Origin: Devosia ginsengisoli | GTDB taxonomy: Bacteria; Pseudomonadota; Alphaproteobacteria; Rhizobiales; Devosiaceae | Reading direction: 5' to 3' | NCBI RefSeq assembly: GCF_007859655.1 | Contig: NZ_CP042304.1 | Location: 1,798,001 to 1,862,000, forward strand | DNA: 64,000 nt | In this document: positions 45,884-55,779 of the stretch, piece by piece | Numbering within the stretch: the first letter of the stretch is position 1 | How the letters are laid out: each line of letters starts with the position of its first letter | Notes under the pieces: model-generated | The model's input: only the letters and a program-made list of their open reading frames with translations | Database searches by the model: none | What the model was told of the DNA's origin: nothing | Made by a program: the position numbers and the translations under genes

Positions 45884-45913
45884 AAAAAAACTCGGCGCGA
45901 AAGCCGCGCCGAG
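45884..45913 (-). terminator. Rho-independent terminator of ftsZ
   Basis: CTCGGCGCG (45891-45899) and CGCGCCGAG (45905-45913) form a perfect 9-bp stem with a 5-base loop. On the minus strand TTTTTTT (45884-45890) follows. It lies 30 bases beyond the ftsZ stop. Confidence 0.93.
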
Positions 45914-45943
45914 CAATGTTCTCTGGAATTTACGAACCGGCCG

Positions 45944-47611
45944 TTAACCGTGCTTGCGCAGGAAGGCCGGAATTTCGAGGCTGTCCTTCTGCGGTGCCGG
46001 TGCCGGCTGGCGGCCATGGGCATCGGACAAGCCACGGGCACCCTCGACGGCGGGGGCAACCCGCGAAGTCCTTGCGCCGCCTGCCTCAATGGCGCTGCGG
46101 GCGGCAGCATCATCGGCAGCCGAATAGGGCGCTTCTTCGCGGACCGGTGCCTGCGGCTGGCCCAGGTTGAGGCCGACATTGGAGGCCAGTTTCTTGAACA
46201 GCGCGCGCGCATTGCGCGGCTCGGCGTCCTGACGTTCCTGCTGCTCCTGTGACCGCCTCGCAACAATTGGCAGTTCCTCGGTGCGCGGCATGCGGCGCTG
46301 GCCCTCGGGGCGTGCGGCATGGGACGGCACATAGACGCTGGGCACCGGCTCGTCGGCCATGGCGGGCGCCTCATCGGCCTCCTGCACGCTTTCGGCGGCC
46401 GGGATATAGGGCTCGACGAAAACGCCATCGTCTTCCATGTCATAGGGCGCGGGCGCCGGAGCCGACATGCTGAAGGCTTCGGCCACGGCGGCCTCGACCT
46501 GATGCTCGATGGCCTGCGCCGGAGCGGGCGTCGCCAAAGCGGCGCGTTCGGCGGAAACACGGGTCGGCTCGACCGGCACATGGCGGCGCACTTCGAGCGG
46601 CGTGCGCGAAGCATGCGGCTTGGCCGGCTCCAGCGCCTGGACCATGGTGGCATCGGTGCCGGTGGCAACGACCGAGACGCGCAGCGTGCCGGTGAGGCCG
46701 GGATCGTAGGTGGCGCCCAGGATGATGTTGCAATCGGTGTCGACTTCCTCGCGGATGCGGCTGGCCGCTTCGTCGACTTCATATAGCGTCAGGTCCGGAC
46801 CGCCGGTGATGGAGATCAGCAGGCCGCGCGCGCCCTGCATCGACACATCGTCGAGCAGCGGATTGGCAATGGCGGCTTCGGCGGCGTGGCGGGCACGATC
46901 TTCGCCCGAAGCCTCGCCGGTGCCCATCATCGCCTTGCCCATGCCGCGCATCACGGCGCGCACGTCGGCAAAATCGAGGTTGATCAGGCCTTCCTTGACC
47001 ATGAGATCGGTAATGCACGCAACACCCGAGAACAACACCTGGTCAGCCATGGCGAAGGCATCGGCGAAGGTGGTCTTCTCGTTGGCGACGCGGAACAGGT
47101 TCTGGTTCGGAATGACGATCAGCGTATCGACATGGCGATGCAGCTCATCGATGCCGTCTTCGGCCAGACGCGCCCGGCGATTGCCTTCGAAATTGAACGG
47201 CTTGGTGACGACGCCGACGGTCAGGATGCCCTGCTCGCGGGCCGCACGGGCCACGACGGGCGCCGCGCCGGTGCCGGTACCGCCGCCCATGCCGGCGGTG
47301 ATGAACACCATATGCGAACCGCTGAGGTGATCATTGATCTCGTCCCAGCTTTCCTCGGCCGCCGCACGACCCACTTCGGGGTGCGAACCGGCGCCCAGGC
47401 CTTCGGTAACACCGACGCCGAGCTGGATGATCCGCTGCGCCTTGGACAAGGCCAGAGCCTGGGCATCGGTATTGGCGACGACGAAATCGACACCGTCGAG
47501 CCCGGATTCAATCATGTTGTTGACGGCATTGCCGCCGGCGCCGCCCGTGCCGAACACGGTAATGCGGGGCTTGAGTTCCTGGATATCCGGGATGGTGAGG
47601 TTGATCGTCAT
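45944..47611 (-). CDS. ftsZ: Cell division protein FtsZ
   Basis: Tubulin-like GTPase that forms the division ring. It has [19 protein letters not shown], the tubulin signature [11 protein letters not shown] (about residue 100) and the synergy-loop [11 protein letters not shown]. The C-terminus carries a long Ala/Pro/Glu-rich disordered linker (about 320-540) and ends in a conserved-type peptide IPAFLRKHG for FtsA/membrane partners. Start at ATG 47611 gives 555 residues and the usual [11 protein letters not shown]. Unlike most relatives it is not next to ftsA: 3.3 kb with three genes lies between. Confidence 0.96.
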   Translation of the reverse strand: MTINLTIPDIQELKPRITVFGTGGAGGNAVNNMIESGLDGVDFVVANTDAQALALSKAQRIIQLGVGVTEGLGAGSHPEVGRAAAEESWDEINDHLSGSHMVFITAGMGGGTGTGAAPVVARAAREQGILTVGVVTKPFNFEGNRRARLAEDGIDELHRHVDTLIVIPNQNLFRVANEKTTFADAFAMADQVLFSGVACITDLMVKEGLINLDFADVRAVMRGMGKAMMGTGEASGEDRARHAAEAAIANPLLDDVSMQGARGLLISITGGPDLTLYEVDEAASRIREEVDTDCNIILGATYDPGLTGTLRVSVVATGTDATMVQALEPAKPHASRTPLEVRRHVPVEPTRVSAERAALATPAPAQAIEHQVEAAVAEAFSMSAPAPAPYDMEDDGVFVEPYIPAAESVQEADEAPAMADEPVPSVYVPSHAARPEGQRRMPRTEELPIVARRSQEQQERQDAEPRNARALFKKLASNVGLNLGQPQAPVREEAPYSAADDAAARSAIEAGGARTSRVAPAVEGARGLSDAHGRQPAPAPQKDSLEIPAFLRKHG

Positions 47612-47659
47612 GGAAGGCCCCATAGTGGCGTGATTGGTAAAGATTTACCCTCCCAAACG

Positions 47660-47749
47660 TTAACCGGCCCCTAACAATTGTCTCACCGGTGTTAACGTGA
47701 ACGCAATTTGCGACACTCCCCGGTTACGCATTGAGGGTCCGTTAACCAC
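47660..47749 (-). promoter_or_regulatory. Candidate CtrA sites upstream of ftsZ
   Basis: TTAA-N7-CTAAC at 47660-47675 is one base from the full-site consensus TTAA-N7-TTAAC. GTTAAC occurs at 47691-47696, and TTAACCAC at 47742-47749 is one base off the half-site TTAACCAT. They lie 50-140 bases before the ftsZ start. CtrA control of ftsZ is known in Caulobacter, so regulation here is an inference. Confidence 0.4.
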
Positions 47750-47787
47750 GCGAAAACCCGCCTTAGGCCTGTTGACACCGCATATAT

Positions 47788-47815
47788 AACCAATTAGCAA
47801 TATAACATATTGGTT
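47788..47815 (+). promoter_or_regulatory. AT-rich inverted repeat and promoter of the VOC gene
   Basis: AACCAAT (47788-47794) and ATTGGTT (47809-47815) form a 7-base inverted repeat with a 14-base AT-rich spacer. A TTGACA -35 element lies just upstream (47772-47777). ArsR-type repressors often bind AT-rich sites containing AACCAA in front of such small genes; no ArsR gene is nearby. Confidence 0.45.
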
Positions 47816-47854
47816 CTGGACAAAGGCTCCGGCGCCTATCGAGGAGAATGAAAA

Positions 47855-48316
47855 ATGACCAAGATCATGCCCTGCCTGTGGTTCGACAACCGCATCGACG
47901 ACGCCATCAAGTTCTATACCGAGACCTTCCGGAACGCGAAGGTGCACGAAGTGGTGCGCCAGGACCCCAAGGGCCCGGCCTTTACCGCAGTGATCGAACT
48001 GGAAGGCCACAAATTCCTGCTGCTCAATGGCGGCCCGCAATTCAAGTTCAACGAAGCGGTGAGTTTTTCCATCGACTGCGCCGACCAGGCCGAGGTGGAC
48101 TATTTCTGGAACAAGTTGGTCGGCGAAGGCGGCGAGGAAAGCATGTGCGGCTGGTGCAAGGACCGCTTCGGCCTGTCCTGGCAGGTGGTGCCCAAGCAGA
48201 TGTTCGACACCGTCTATGGCAAGGACCCTGTGGGCGCCAACCGCGCCATGCAGGCCATGCTGCAGATGCGCAAGCTGGACGTGGCGGGCTTGCAGAAAGC
48301 CTATGCGGGCGGTTGA
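47855..48316 (+). CDS. VOC superfamily protein (PhnB/3-demethylubiquinone methyltransferase-like)
   Basis: A 153-residue glyoxalase-fold protein. The pattern MPCLWFDNRIDDAIKFYTETF, FTAVIELEGHKFLLLNGGPQFKF and DRFGLSWQVVPKQM belongs to the 3-demethylubiquinone-9 3-methyltransferase-like group. This group is misnamed in databases and is not known to methylate quinones. It lies between ftsZ and corA on the opposite strand, one of three genes that split ftsA from ftsZ. Confidence 0.88.
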   Translation: MTKIMPCLWFDNRIDDAIKFYTETFRNAKVHEVVRQDPKGPAFTAVIELEGHKFLLLNGGPQFKFNEAVSFSIDCADQAEVDYFWNKLVGEGGEESMCGWCKDRFGLSWQVVPKQMFDTVYGKDPVGANRAMQAMLQMRKLDVAGLQKAYAGG

Positions 48317-48354
48317 GCCTCTCGTCCGCGAGGAGTTCAGTCTGTGGCTCCCCC

Positions 48355-48466
48355 GTCACCCCACCCTCATTCCCTCCCCATCGAGGGGAGGGAGGCGCCA
48401 GCTCCGAAGCCCGTGTTCATCGTCTCCCTCCCCCTTGTGGGGAGGGATCAAGGGTGGGGGTGGGCC
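48355..48466. repeat. Palindromic intergenic repeat, family C, copy 2
   Basis: Same plan as 37721-37834: CCCACCCTCATTCCCTCCCC, ATCGAGGGGAGGGAGGCGCC, the conserved GTGTTCATCGTCTCCCTCCC core and the closing AGGGTGGGGGTGGGCC. It lies between the VOC gene and corA. Confidence 0.87.
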
Positions 48467-48533
48467 ACAGACACGGGACAGGCGGAAAAATCCTAGTTCA
48501 CTTGCGAAGGAGAGGCGGCACGCCCCCTCGCAG

Positions 48534-49517
48534 CTACAGCCAGCCGCGCCGCTTGAAATAGAGGAAGGGTAGCACGGCCGAGGCGATCATCAGCCCCAGC
48601 GAAAAGGGATAGCCGAAATCCCAGTGCAGCTCGGGCATGATGTCGAAGTTCATGCCATAGACCGAGCCGATCAGCGTCGGCGGCAGCAGCACCACCGCCA
48701 CGACCGAGAAAATCTTGATGATCTGGTTCTGCTCCAGATTGATTAGCCCCAGCGTGGCATCAAGCAGGAAATTGATCTTGGTGGAGAGCGTGCGGGCATG
48801 CTCGCCCAATGACAGCGCATCGCGCTGGATCAGCTTGGACAATTGCCGCGCCTCGCGTGCCGCCTTAGTCGCCCCCTCATTGGAGGCGCCGTGATAGGCG
48901 GTGAGGCGCGACACGCTGACCAGGCTTTCCTGCACCATGGTCAGCAATTCGGCCTTGCCGCCGATCTGCTCGATGATGGAGCGCAGATCCTGCTGGAATT
49001 TCTCGGCGGTGGAGCTTTTCTTGCGGAACACGTCGCGGGAAATCTGGTCGATTTCATTGCCCAGCCGCTCCAGCGCATCGGCCGTGCGGTCAGTCATGGC
49101 TTCCAGCAGACCCAGGAACACTTCCGCCCCGCTCTTGCAGACCACGCTTTTCGGCTTCATCGCCCGCATCGTATAGGCGGTGAACGGCCGGGGATCGGCA
49201 AAGCGTACGCTGACCAGCGTATTGCCCTTGAGAATGAAGGTGATCGCTGTCTTGATCGGCTCTTCGGTATCGAGCCCCGACAGCGCCGTCATGGTCATGA
49301 ACTCGGCGCCGTCCTCGGTATAGAGGCGCGAGGACAGCTCGATTTCCTCCATCTCGGCCTTGGTGGGGATTTCGATCGCCAGCAGGTCGTTGACCAGCTT
49401 TTCTTCCTCGGGCGTGGGATGGAGCAGGTCCAGCCACACCAGATTGGTGGCGCTGCTCAATTCGGCAGCGGGGACTTCAACGAGCCGGGCAAGATTATTC
49501 TGATAGCTGCGCAGCAT
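48534..49517 (-). CDS. corA: CorA-like magnesium/cobalt transporter
   Basis: Pentameric divalent-cation channel of the inner membrane. The 327 residues have a large cytoplasmic N-domain, the long stalk helix (about residues 170-240) and two C-terminal membrane segments. The first of these is followed by the GMN selectivity motif in SVYGMNFDIMPELHW. ATG 49517 follows CAGGAG at 7 bases spacing. It is one of the three intruders between ftsA and ftsZ. No Mg2+-sensing leader could be recognised upstream. Confidence 0.94.
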   Translation of the reverse strand: MLRSYQNNLARLVEVPAAELSSATNLVWLDLLHPTPEEEKLVNDLLAIEIPTKAEMEEIELSSRLYTEDGAEFMTMTALSGLDTEEPIKTAITFILKGNTLVSVRFADPRPFTAYTMRAMKPKSVVCKSGAEVFLGLLEAMTDRTADALERLGNEIDQISRDVFRKKSSTAEKFQQDLRSIIEQIGGKAELLTMVQESLVSVSRLTAYHGASNEGATKAAREARQLSKLIQRDALSLGEHARTLSTKINFLLDATLGLINLEQNQIIKIFSVVAVVLLPPTLIGSVYGMNFDIMPELHWDFGYPFSLGLMIASAVLPFLYFKRRGWL

Positions 49518-49799
49518 GGGCAAACTCCTGGGCATAGACCGCACGCGGCCGCCTCACAGGGTTGCCGTCAGTGTCGGTGGGCAGCGAAAAAGGGCGACGT
49601 CGAACTTCGACTGTCGGGATTCATGGTGTTTCTCGATTTTTGAAACGGCCAAGCCGTCAACACGCCTCTGTTGCGCCCGGCGCCTGCCGGAGTCAACCGC
49701 TGGAAGCGCGTGCGCGGCCAGTTTCGCCCCTGTGGGTTGCATCATTCGCCTCGGGCATAAAAACTACCTGCCATATGAACGACATGGGAGGTGTTCAGC

Positions 49800-50907
49800 A
49801 TGAAATTGGGTCGACGCCTGCTGATCGCTATGGGGCTTGCACTGGGCTTTTTTGCCGCGACGGGGGCCCAGGGGCAACAGGCCGATGGCGCTGGCGCAAC
49901 CGAGATCGCAGGCGGTGACTGTCGGGGTCTATGTCAGCCCGCCTTTCGTCATGGAGGATGCCGGCGGTTTCTCCGGCATGGCCATCGACCTCTGGGAGCA
50001 GGTCACCCAGCCGCTGGACCTGACCAGCAGCTATATCGAATTCGATACATATGCCGATCTCGTCGCGGCCACCGCCGATGGCAGCGTCGATGCCGCCGTG
50101 ACCAATCTCACGGTCACCCGCGACCGCGCCGAAGTGCTCGATTTCACCCATCCCTGGTTCGATGCCGGATTGCGCGTGATGGTGCAGGAAAATCGCAGCT
50201 CCAGTTTCTGGGACGTGCTGGCGGGCCTGCAGGCCTCGGGACACCTGACCGCCTATGGCTGGATCATCGGCATCATCGTGCTGGCAACCATCCTGCTGAC
50301 CATCTTCGACCGGCGCTTTGACAAGAACTTCCCGCAGCGCTGGCACGATGGCGTCGCCGAAAGCTTCTATACGGTCATGTCGGTGGCCACGACCGGCAAG
50401 CCACCGTCGCGCAAGAACCTGTTCGGCTGGATGGGCCGCATCTGGCAGGGGCTATGGCTGGTCTGCGGCGTGGCGGTGCTGGCCTATGTCACCTCCTCGG
50501 TCACCAGCGTCATGACCACCCTGACGCTGACCAACCAGATCAACAGCGTCGCCGACCTGCCGGGGCGGCCGGTCGGCGTCTTCAGCGGTTCGGTGGCGGA
50601 GCGCTATGCTGCCGGCGCCGGCCTGGATATCCGGTCCTTCGCCCATATCGAGGAAGCGGTCGATGCCCTGGTCAAGGGACGTGTCCTCGCCATTGTCGGC
50701 GATGCACCCGTCCTGGAATTCTATGCCTACAACAATCCCTCGGTGCCGGTCGCTGTCGTCGGGGCCATTTTCGAGCCCGACAAATATGCCTTCGGCCTGC
50801 CCCATGGCAGACCGCTGAGCCGGCCGTTGACGGTGGAGGTGGTGGGCGCGACCGAGAGCGGCGCGGTTGCCGATATAAGGGAGCGCTATTTCGGCGACAT
50901 GCCCTAG
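49800..50907 (+). CDS. Prokaryotic ionotropic glutamate receptor-like channel, apparent N-terminal frameshift
   Basis: Ligand-gated channel architecture. The first lobe of an SBP_bac_3 domain is GVYVSPPFVMEDAGGFSGMA, IDLWEQV up to DFTHPWFDAGLRVM. A membrane helix (YGWIIGIIVLATILLTIF), a re-entrant pore segment (ESFYTVMSVATTGKPP) and a second helix (LWLVCGVAVLAYVTSSVTS) follow. The second ligand lobe is INSVADLPGRPVGVFSGSVAER to the end. The filter region ATTGKP lacks the K+-type TVGYG of GluR0. The start is in two frames: ATG 49800 (after GGGAGG) gives a signal peptide, but it must shift by +1 before about 49925 to join the receptor frame, and 3n+1 fits one extra base. Confidence 0.82.
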
Positions 50908-52221
50908 CTAGAAGCTGGTGCGCAGCCAGTTGCCGACGCGGGCGAAATAGCCGTCGGTGCCGGTGAGTTTGCGGCTGCCGCGCGGCTCGGCATATTCCTG
51001 GGCGCAGACCTGGGGATAGATCAGCATGCCGGCGACGCTGGCAAAGGCGGCGCCCTTGGCCATTTCGGGCAGGCCGGCAATGCCCATGGGGCGGCCATTG
51101 CGCACATTGCGGGCCAGGATACGCCGGGCGACTTCCGGTAGGCCGGTCATTTCGCTGGCGCCACCCGTGAGCACGAAGCGGCGGCCGCAGACATCCATCA
51201 TGCCGGTAGCCTGCATGCGGTCGCGGATAGCGGTGAGGATTTCCTCAATGCGCGGCCGCATGATGCGGGTGAGCACGGAACGGGCCACCTGCCCCGGCGC
51301 CTCGTCATGGCTGGCGCCGACGGGCTGGATCGGGATGAGGTCACGCTCATCGGCCTGGCCGGGCAGCACCGAGCCATAGAAGGTCTTGAGGCGTTCGGCA
51401 TCGGCCACGCTGACCGAAAGCTGGCGGGCGATATCGAGCGTCAGGTGATGGCCGCCAATGGCGATGGCATCGGCATAGACCAGATGACCGTCGTTGAAGA
51501 CGGATACGGTGGTGGTCGCGCCGCCGAAGTCGATGCAGGCGACGCCGAGCTGGGCTTCGTCATCGACCAGCACGGCAAGGCCCGAGGCATAGGGCGTGGC
51601 GATCAGCGCTTCGATCTGCAGGTGGCAGCGATGCAGCACCAGTTCGAGATTGCGCATGGCCAGGGTTTCCGAGCTGACCACGGCGACATCGACGCCGAGC
51701 TTGTCGCCGACCATGCCCTTAGGATCGCGGATGCCCTTCTGCCCGTCAATCGCGTAACCGATCGGTAACGCGTGGATGATGGAACGCTCCGGCCGCACCG
51801 AGCGCTCGTTGACCGCGCGCAGCACGCGATGGATGTCGCCCTTTTCCACTTCCTGGCCATCGAGCGAGACGGCGGCGGAAAAGGTCTCCGAGCCCAGGCG
51901 CCCGGCCGTGACATTGACGATGACGGTTTCGAGCGTCAGCCCCGCGGCGCGCTCGGCCATGCCGACCACGGAGCGGATGGCCTGCTCGGCCTTTTCGATA
52001 TCGGTGACGACGCCGCTCTTGACCCCCGAAGACGGGCCATAGCCGAAGCCGATCACCTCGGCCTGATGCGAGCGCCCCCTGAGCGCCCTGCCCTCGGGAC
52101 GCGGGGTGAGGCGCGCGATGACGCAGCAGATCTTGGTGGAGCCGATATCGAGCACGGCGACCAGCGTGGTCTTGCCGGGCTGGACAGGGCGAAGCCGGGA
52201 GGTCATGGCATCGGTCATCAT
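50908..52221 (-). CDS. ftsA: Cell division protein FtsA
   Basis: Actin-like ATPase that tethers FtsZ to the membrane and recruits late division proteins. Phosphate-1 segment LDIGSTKICCVIARL, the 1C domain (ERSIIHALPIGYAIDGQKGI), ACIDFGGATTTVSVF and LTGGASEMTGLPEVA are the conserved blocks. The C-terminal amphipathic helix ends GYFARVGNWLRTSF. At 437 residues it is normal. Start overlaps the ftsQ stop (ATGATGA); its stop abuts the stop of the receptor-channel gene on the other strand. Confidence 0.95.
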   Translation of the reverse strand: MMTDAMTSRLRPVQPGKTTLVAVLDIGSTKICCVIARLTPRPEGRALRGRSHQAEVIGFGYGPSSGVKSGVVTDIEKAEQAIRSVVGMAERAAGLTLETVIVNVTAGRLGSETFSAAVSLDGQEVEKGDIHRVLRAVNERSVRPERSIIHALPIGYAIDGQKGIRDPKGMVGDKLGVDVAVVSSETLAMRNLELVLHRCHLQIEALIATPYASGLAVLVDDEAQLGVACIDFGGATTTVSVFNDGHLVYADAIAIGGHHLTLDIARQLSVSVADAERLKTFYGSVLPGQADERDLIPIQPVGASHDEAPGQVARSVLTRIMRPRIEEILTAIRDRMQATGMMDVCGRRFVLTGGASEMTGLPEVARRILARNVRNGRPMGIAGLPEMAKGAAFASVAGMLIYPQVCAQEYAEPRGSRKLTGTDGYFARVGNWLRTSF

Positions 52222-53213
52222 TGCGGAAGTGTCGTCGGTTGGGGAAACGTGGTCGATGGCAGGTTGCGCGGCGGCAGCGGATAGGGCTGGGCCGAGCGGG
52301 CGCGTTCGGCAATGGCGGCCTTGCGCGCCTTTTCCTCGGCCGCCAGTTCCTCGTCGGTCTTGGTGGGGCGCACGGCGACCAAAGTATCGACGCGCATGTC
52401 GATGACGGTCACGTCGCGATCCAGCAACTGGAATTTGGCCTGATAGGATTCAAGATTGCGCAGCGCACGGGCCACGCCCAGTTCGGGCAATTGCACCCGC
52501 AACCCGGTATCGTAGATCAGGTCCCAGCGGCGGTCGGCAATGCGCGACAGCGCGACCAGCCCATCCTGCAGCGCCGGATGCAGATCGAGGGCGCGGATCA
52601 TCACCATGGCATCGTCATTAGCGCCGTCGCCGACGACCAGCGGCAGGTCGCCATAGGCGCCGTGATCCTCGCCGATCTGCTCGCCCGCGCCATCGACCAC
52701 GAAGGTGATGCCATCGACCCGCCAGCGGGCAACCGGTAGCTTTTCGGTTACCGTTACGATGACGTCGCCGGGATAGGTCTTGCGCACGGTGACACCGGCA
52801 ACGGCCGGCAATTCCGCGATGCGCTGGCGGGCGGCCTCGACATCGAAGCTGACCGTGGAGGTATGCGGCTCGATGCCGAGCGCATCGAAAATGGCCTGTT
52901 CGCCGGTCAGCGTCTGGCCGGAAATGGAAATTTCGCCAATGGCGAGGCCGGCGGCGGCGAAGCGCCCCTGCGCCACATCACCCAGTGCGATGGCGCCAAT
53001 GCCGATGGGCTCGCGCAATTCATAAATGGCGATGGCGGCGCTCAGCAGGGCCGCAACCGCCACGCCGCGCATAATGGCCTTGCGATGCAGCACCCAGGCG
53101 CGGCCGAGATTGTTGGCGAGCCTGCGCCGCGGCGAGCGTACGGGAACAGGCAATGCGCGGGGATCGACCACCCTTGCGCCGGCGAGAAAGGTCTCGCTCT
53201 TTACCTGTTGCAA
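52218..53213 (-). CDS. ftsQ: Cell division protein FtsQ
   Basis: Bitopic divisome protein that links early and late division proteins. The N-terminal basic cytoplasmic part (about 60 residues) is followed by one membrane helix ([17 protein letters not shown]). The POTRA domain is [20 protein letters not shown], and the FtsQ domain is [28 protein letters not shown]. It ends in a Lys/Ala-rich tail and a Pro-rich end. It overlaps the end of ddl by 13 bases and the start of ftsA by 4 bases. Confidence 0.93.
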   Translation of the reverse strand: MQQVKSETFLAGARVVDPRALPVPVRSPRRRLANNLGRAWVLHRKAIMRGVAVAALLSAAIAIYELREPIGIGAIALGDVAQGRFAAAGLAIGEISISGQTLTGEQAIFDALGIEPHTSTVSFDVEAARQRIAELPAVAGVTVRKTYPGDVIVTVTEKLPVARWRVDGITFVVDGAGEQIGEDHGAYGDLPLVVGDGANDDAMVMIRALDLHPALQDGLVALSRIADRRWDLIYDTGLRVQLPELGVARALRNLESYQAKFQLLDRDVTVIDMRVDTLVAVRPTKTDEELAAEEKARKAAIAERARSAQPYPLPPRNLPSTTFPQPTTLPQ

Positions 53214-54121
53214 CTCGCGTCCTCCACCATCCAGGCGACCAGCTCTTCGTAGGAATGCCCGGCATGCACGGCCTGCTCGGGCACCAGCGACGTCGCGGTC
53301 ATGCCCGGCTGGGTGTTGATCTCAAGGCAGACCAATTCCCCATCGGGACCGGCAGCGTCGTTGAAGCGGAAATCGCACCGCGTCACGCCCCGGCAACCGA
53401 GAGCCGCATGCGCGGCCAGGCTCAGTTTTTGCACTTTGTCGTAAATTTTAGGTTGAAGCTGCGCCGGAATAATGTGGACCGATCCGCCTTTAGCGTATTT
53501 GGCCTCGTAATTGTAAAAGCTCAGATCGGTGACGATCTCGGTGACGCCAAGCGCCACGTCGCCCATCACGGCGCAGGTGAGTTCCCGTCCCGGAATGTAG
53601 CGCTCGACCATGATCTCTTCGCCGCAATTCCAGTCTTCGCGCAGGATTTCCTGCGGCGGATGGCTGGTGCCTGTTTTGACGATGAACACGCCGAAACTGG
53701 AGCCCTCGGCGATCGGCTTGATGACATAGGGCGGCGCCATGACATGGCTGCGCGCCGCTTCGGGCCGCGACACGATGACGTGATCGGTCACCGGAATGCC
53801 GGCGGCCTTGAGCATGGTCTTGGCCTGGTGCTTGTCCATGGCCAGCGCCGAGGCCAGCACGCCCGAATGGGTATAGGGGATTTGCAGCAGTTCCAGCACA
53901 CCCTGGATCATGCCGCTTTCCCCGAACGGGCCATGCAGCGCATTGAAGGCCACATCGGGCTTGAGCTCGAGCAGGACATTGGCGATATCGCGCCCGACAT
54001 CGACCTCGCTCACCTGGTAGCCGGCGCGCCGCAGGGCCGCCGCACACTGCGCCCCGCTGCTGAGCGAAACCGGCCGCTCATTGGACCACCCGCCCATGAG
54101 GACGGCGACATGCTTGGTCAT
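53201..54121 (-). CDS. ddlB: D-alanine--D-alanine ligase
   Basis: ATP-grasp enzyme that makes D-Ala-D-Ala for the peptidoglycan stem peptide. [17 protein letters not shown] (N-domain), [25 protein letters not shown], the substrate/ATP blocks [19 protein letters not shown] and [19 protein letters not shown] are all canonical. It is 306 residues long. In most Hyphomicrobiales murB would precede it; here a 240-base gap with a long palindromic repeat is in that place. Confidence 0.96.
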   Translation of the reverse strand: MTKHVAVLMGGWSNERPVSLSSGAQCAAALRRAGYQVSEVDVGRDIANVLLELKPDVAFNALHGPFGESGMIQGVLELLQIPYTHSGVLASALAMDKHQAKTMLKAAGIPVTDHVIVSRPEAARSHVMAPPYVIKPIAEGSSFGVFIVKTGTSHPPQEILREDWNCGEEIMVERYIPGRELTCAVMGDVALGVTEIVTDLSFYNYEAKYAKGGSVHIIPAQLQPKIYDKVQKLSLAAHAALGCRGVTRCDFRFNDAAGPDGELVCLEINTQPGMTATSLVPEQAVHAGHSYEELVAWMVEDASCNR

Positions 54122-54160
54122 GGGTAGGTCCTCTTGTGGGTTAAGCGCATCCGGGAAGAA

Positions 54161-54340
54161 ACCCCCTCCCTAGCTTCGCTACGGCCCACGGGCCTTAGCT
54201 GCGCTACCCTCGCCTCAAGGGGGGAGGGTGAGGCCGGTGGAGATGGGCAGATCGTGCCACACCCGCGATACCACCCTCCCCCTTGAGGGGAGGGTAGCGG
54301 AGCTCGGGCTGCAAGCCCGTAGCGAAGCTAGGGAGGGGGT
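54161..54340. repeat. Long palindromic intergenic repeat, family D, copy 1
   Basis: ACCCCCTCCCTAGCTTCGCT opens it; AGCGAAGCTAGGGAGGGGGT closes it. Inner arms (GCCCACGGGC / GCTGCAAGCCCG, TACCCTCGCCTC, ACCCTCCCCCTTGAGGGGAG) pair further inward. It occupies the murC-ddl gap where murB usually lies. A shortened relative is at 61993-62097. Confidence 0.88.
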
Positions 54341-54360
54341 GATGCCGCAGTCAGCCACGC

Positions 54361-55779
54361 TCACGTCACATCCTTGCCGATCAGCGCCCCGAGTTCACCC
54401 GGCAGGGCTGCGGCCCACTGGGTGATGTTGCCGGCGCCCAGGCAGACGACATAGTCGCCATCCTCGGCACGGCCGGCGATGAGCCTTGCCAGGTCTTCCG
54501 GCTTGTCGAGCACGCGGGCATCGCGGTGACCGAGGGCAATGATGCGATGCACCAGTTCCTCATGGGTCACCCCGGCAATAGGCTGCTCGCCGGCGGCATA
54601 GATCGGGGCCACGATGACCGTATCGGCATCGTTGAAGCAGGCGGCGAAATCGTCGAACAGGTCATGCAGGCGGCTATAGCGATGCGGCTGCACCACGGCG
54701 ATGACATCGCGCCTTGTCGATTGACGCGCCGCGCGCAAAGCCGAGGCGATCTCGACCGGGTGATGACCGTAATCGTCGATGATGGTGATGCCGCCCACTT
54801 CGCCGGTGCGGGTGAAGCGGCGCTTGACGCCGGAAAAGCCTTTGAGCCCCTTGCGGATCGCATCGGCCGGCACGCGCAACTGGTCGGCCACGGCGATGGC
54901 GGCGGTGGCATTGAGTGCATTGTGCTCACCCGGCATCGGCAATTCGAGCCCGTCGATGCGCAACTGCGTCTGGCGGATGCGGTCGCGGATTTCCACCGAG
55001 AAATGACTGACGCCATTGACGGTGGTGAGTTCGACCAGCCGCACATCGGCCTGCGGGTTGGTACCATAGGTGATGACCCGGCGATCCTGGATCTCGCCAA
55101 CCAGCGCCTGCACCACGGGATGATCGAGGCACATCACGGCAAAGCCGTAAAAGGGCACATTCTCCACGAACTGGCGGAAGGCGCGCTTGACGCCGTCGAA
55201 GTCGTGATAGTGGTCGAGATGTTCCGGATCGATATTGGTGACCACGGCTACGTCGGCGGGGAGCTTGACGAAAGTGCCGTCGCTCTCGTCGGCCTCCACC
55301 ACCATCCAGTCGCCGCCGCCCAGCCGCGCATTGGTGCCATAGGCGTTGATGATGCCGCCATTGATGACGGTGGGGTCGAGCTCGCCCGCATCGAGCAGCG
55401 TCGCCACCAACGTCGTCGTGGTGGTCTTGCCATGCGTACCGCCAATGGCGATGGCATTCTTGAAGCGCATGATCTCGGCCAGCATTTCGGCGCGGCGCAC
55501 CACCGGCAAAGCCCGGGCGCGCGCGGCCATCAATTCAGGATTGTCCTTCTTGATGGCCGAGGAGATCACCACGACTTCGGCTTCACCCAGATTGTCGGCC
55601 GACTGGCCGATATGGATGGTGATGCCCATGTCGCGCAGGCGCTGTACATTGGGATTGGCCGCGGCGTCCGAGCCCTGCACGATATAGCCCTGGTTGTGCA
55701 GGATTTCGGCAATGCCACTCATGCCGATGCCGCCAATGCCAACAAAATGCACCGGGCCGAGGGTTTCCGGCATGTTCAT
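54361..55779 (-). CDS. murC: UDP-N-acetylmuramate--L-alanine ligase MurC
   Basis: Adds L-alanine to UDP-MurNAc. [18 protein letters not shown] (UDP-binding N-domain), the P-loop [31 protein letters not shown] and [14 protein letters not shown] are family marks. At 472 residues the length is normal. It overlaps murG by 4 bases (55776-55779), so both are coupled. Confidence 0.96.
   Translation of the reverse strand: MNMPETLGPVHFVGIGGIGMSGIAEILHNQGYIVQGSDAAANPNVQRLRDMGITIHIGQSADNLGEAEVVVISSAIKKDNPELMAARARALPVVRRAEMLAEIMRFKNAIAIGGTHGKTTTTTLVATLLDAGELDPTVINGGIINAYGTNARLGGGDWMVVEADESDGTFVKLPADVAVVTNIDPEHLDHYHDFDGVKRAFRQFVENVPFYGFAVMCLDHPVVQALVGEIQDRRVITYGTNPQADVRLVELTTVNGVSHFSVEIRDRIRQTQLRIDGLELPMPGEHNALNATAAIAVADQLRVPADAIRKGLKGFSGVKRRFTRTGEVGGITIIDDYGHHPVEIASALRAARQSTRRDVIAVVQPHRYSRLHDLFDDFAACFNDADTVIVAPIYAAGEQPIAGVTHEELVHRIIALGHRDARVLDKPEDLARLIAGRAEDGDYVVCLGAGNITQWAAALPGELGALIGKDVT

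Noticed and set aside
49518..49799. Magnesium-sensing leader (M-box) in front of corA
   Set aside because: No M-box-like pattern was seen, and the 282 bases hold only a probable promoter for the receptor gene.
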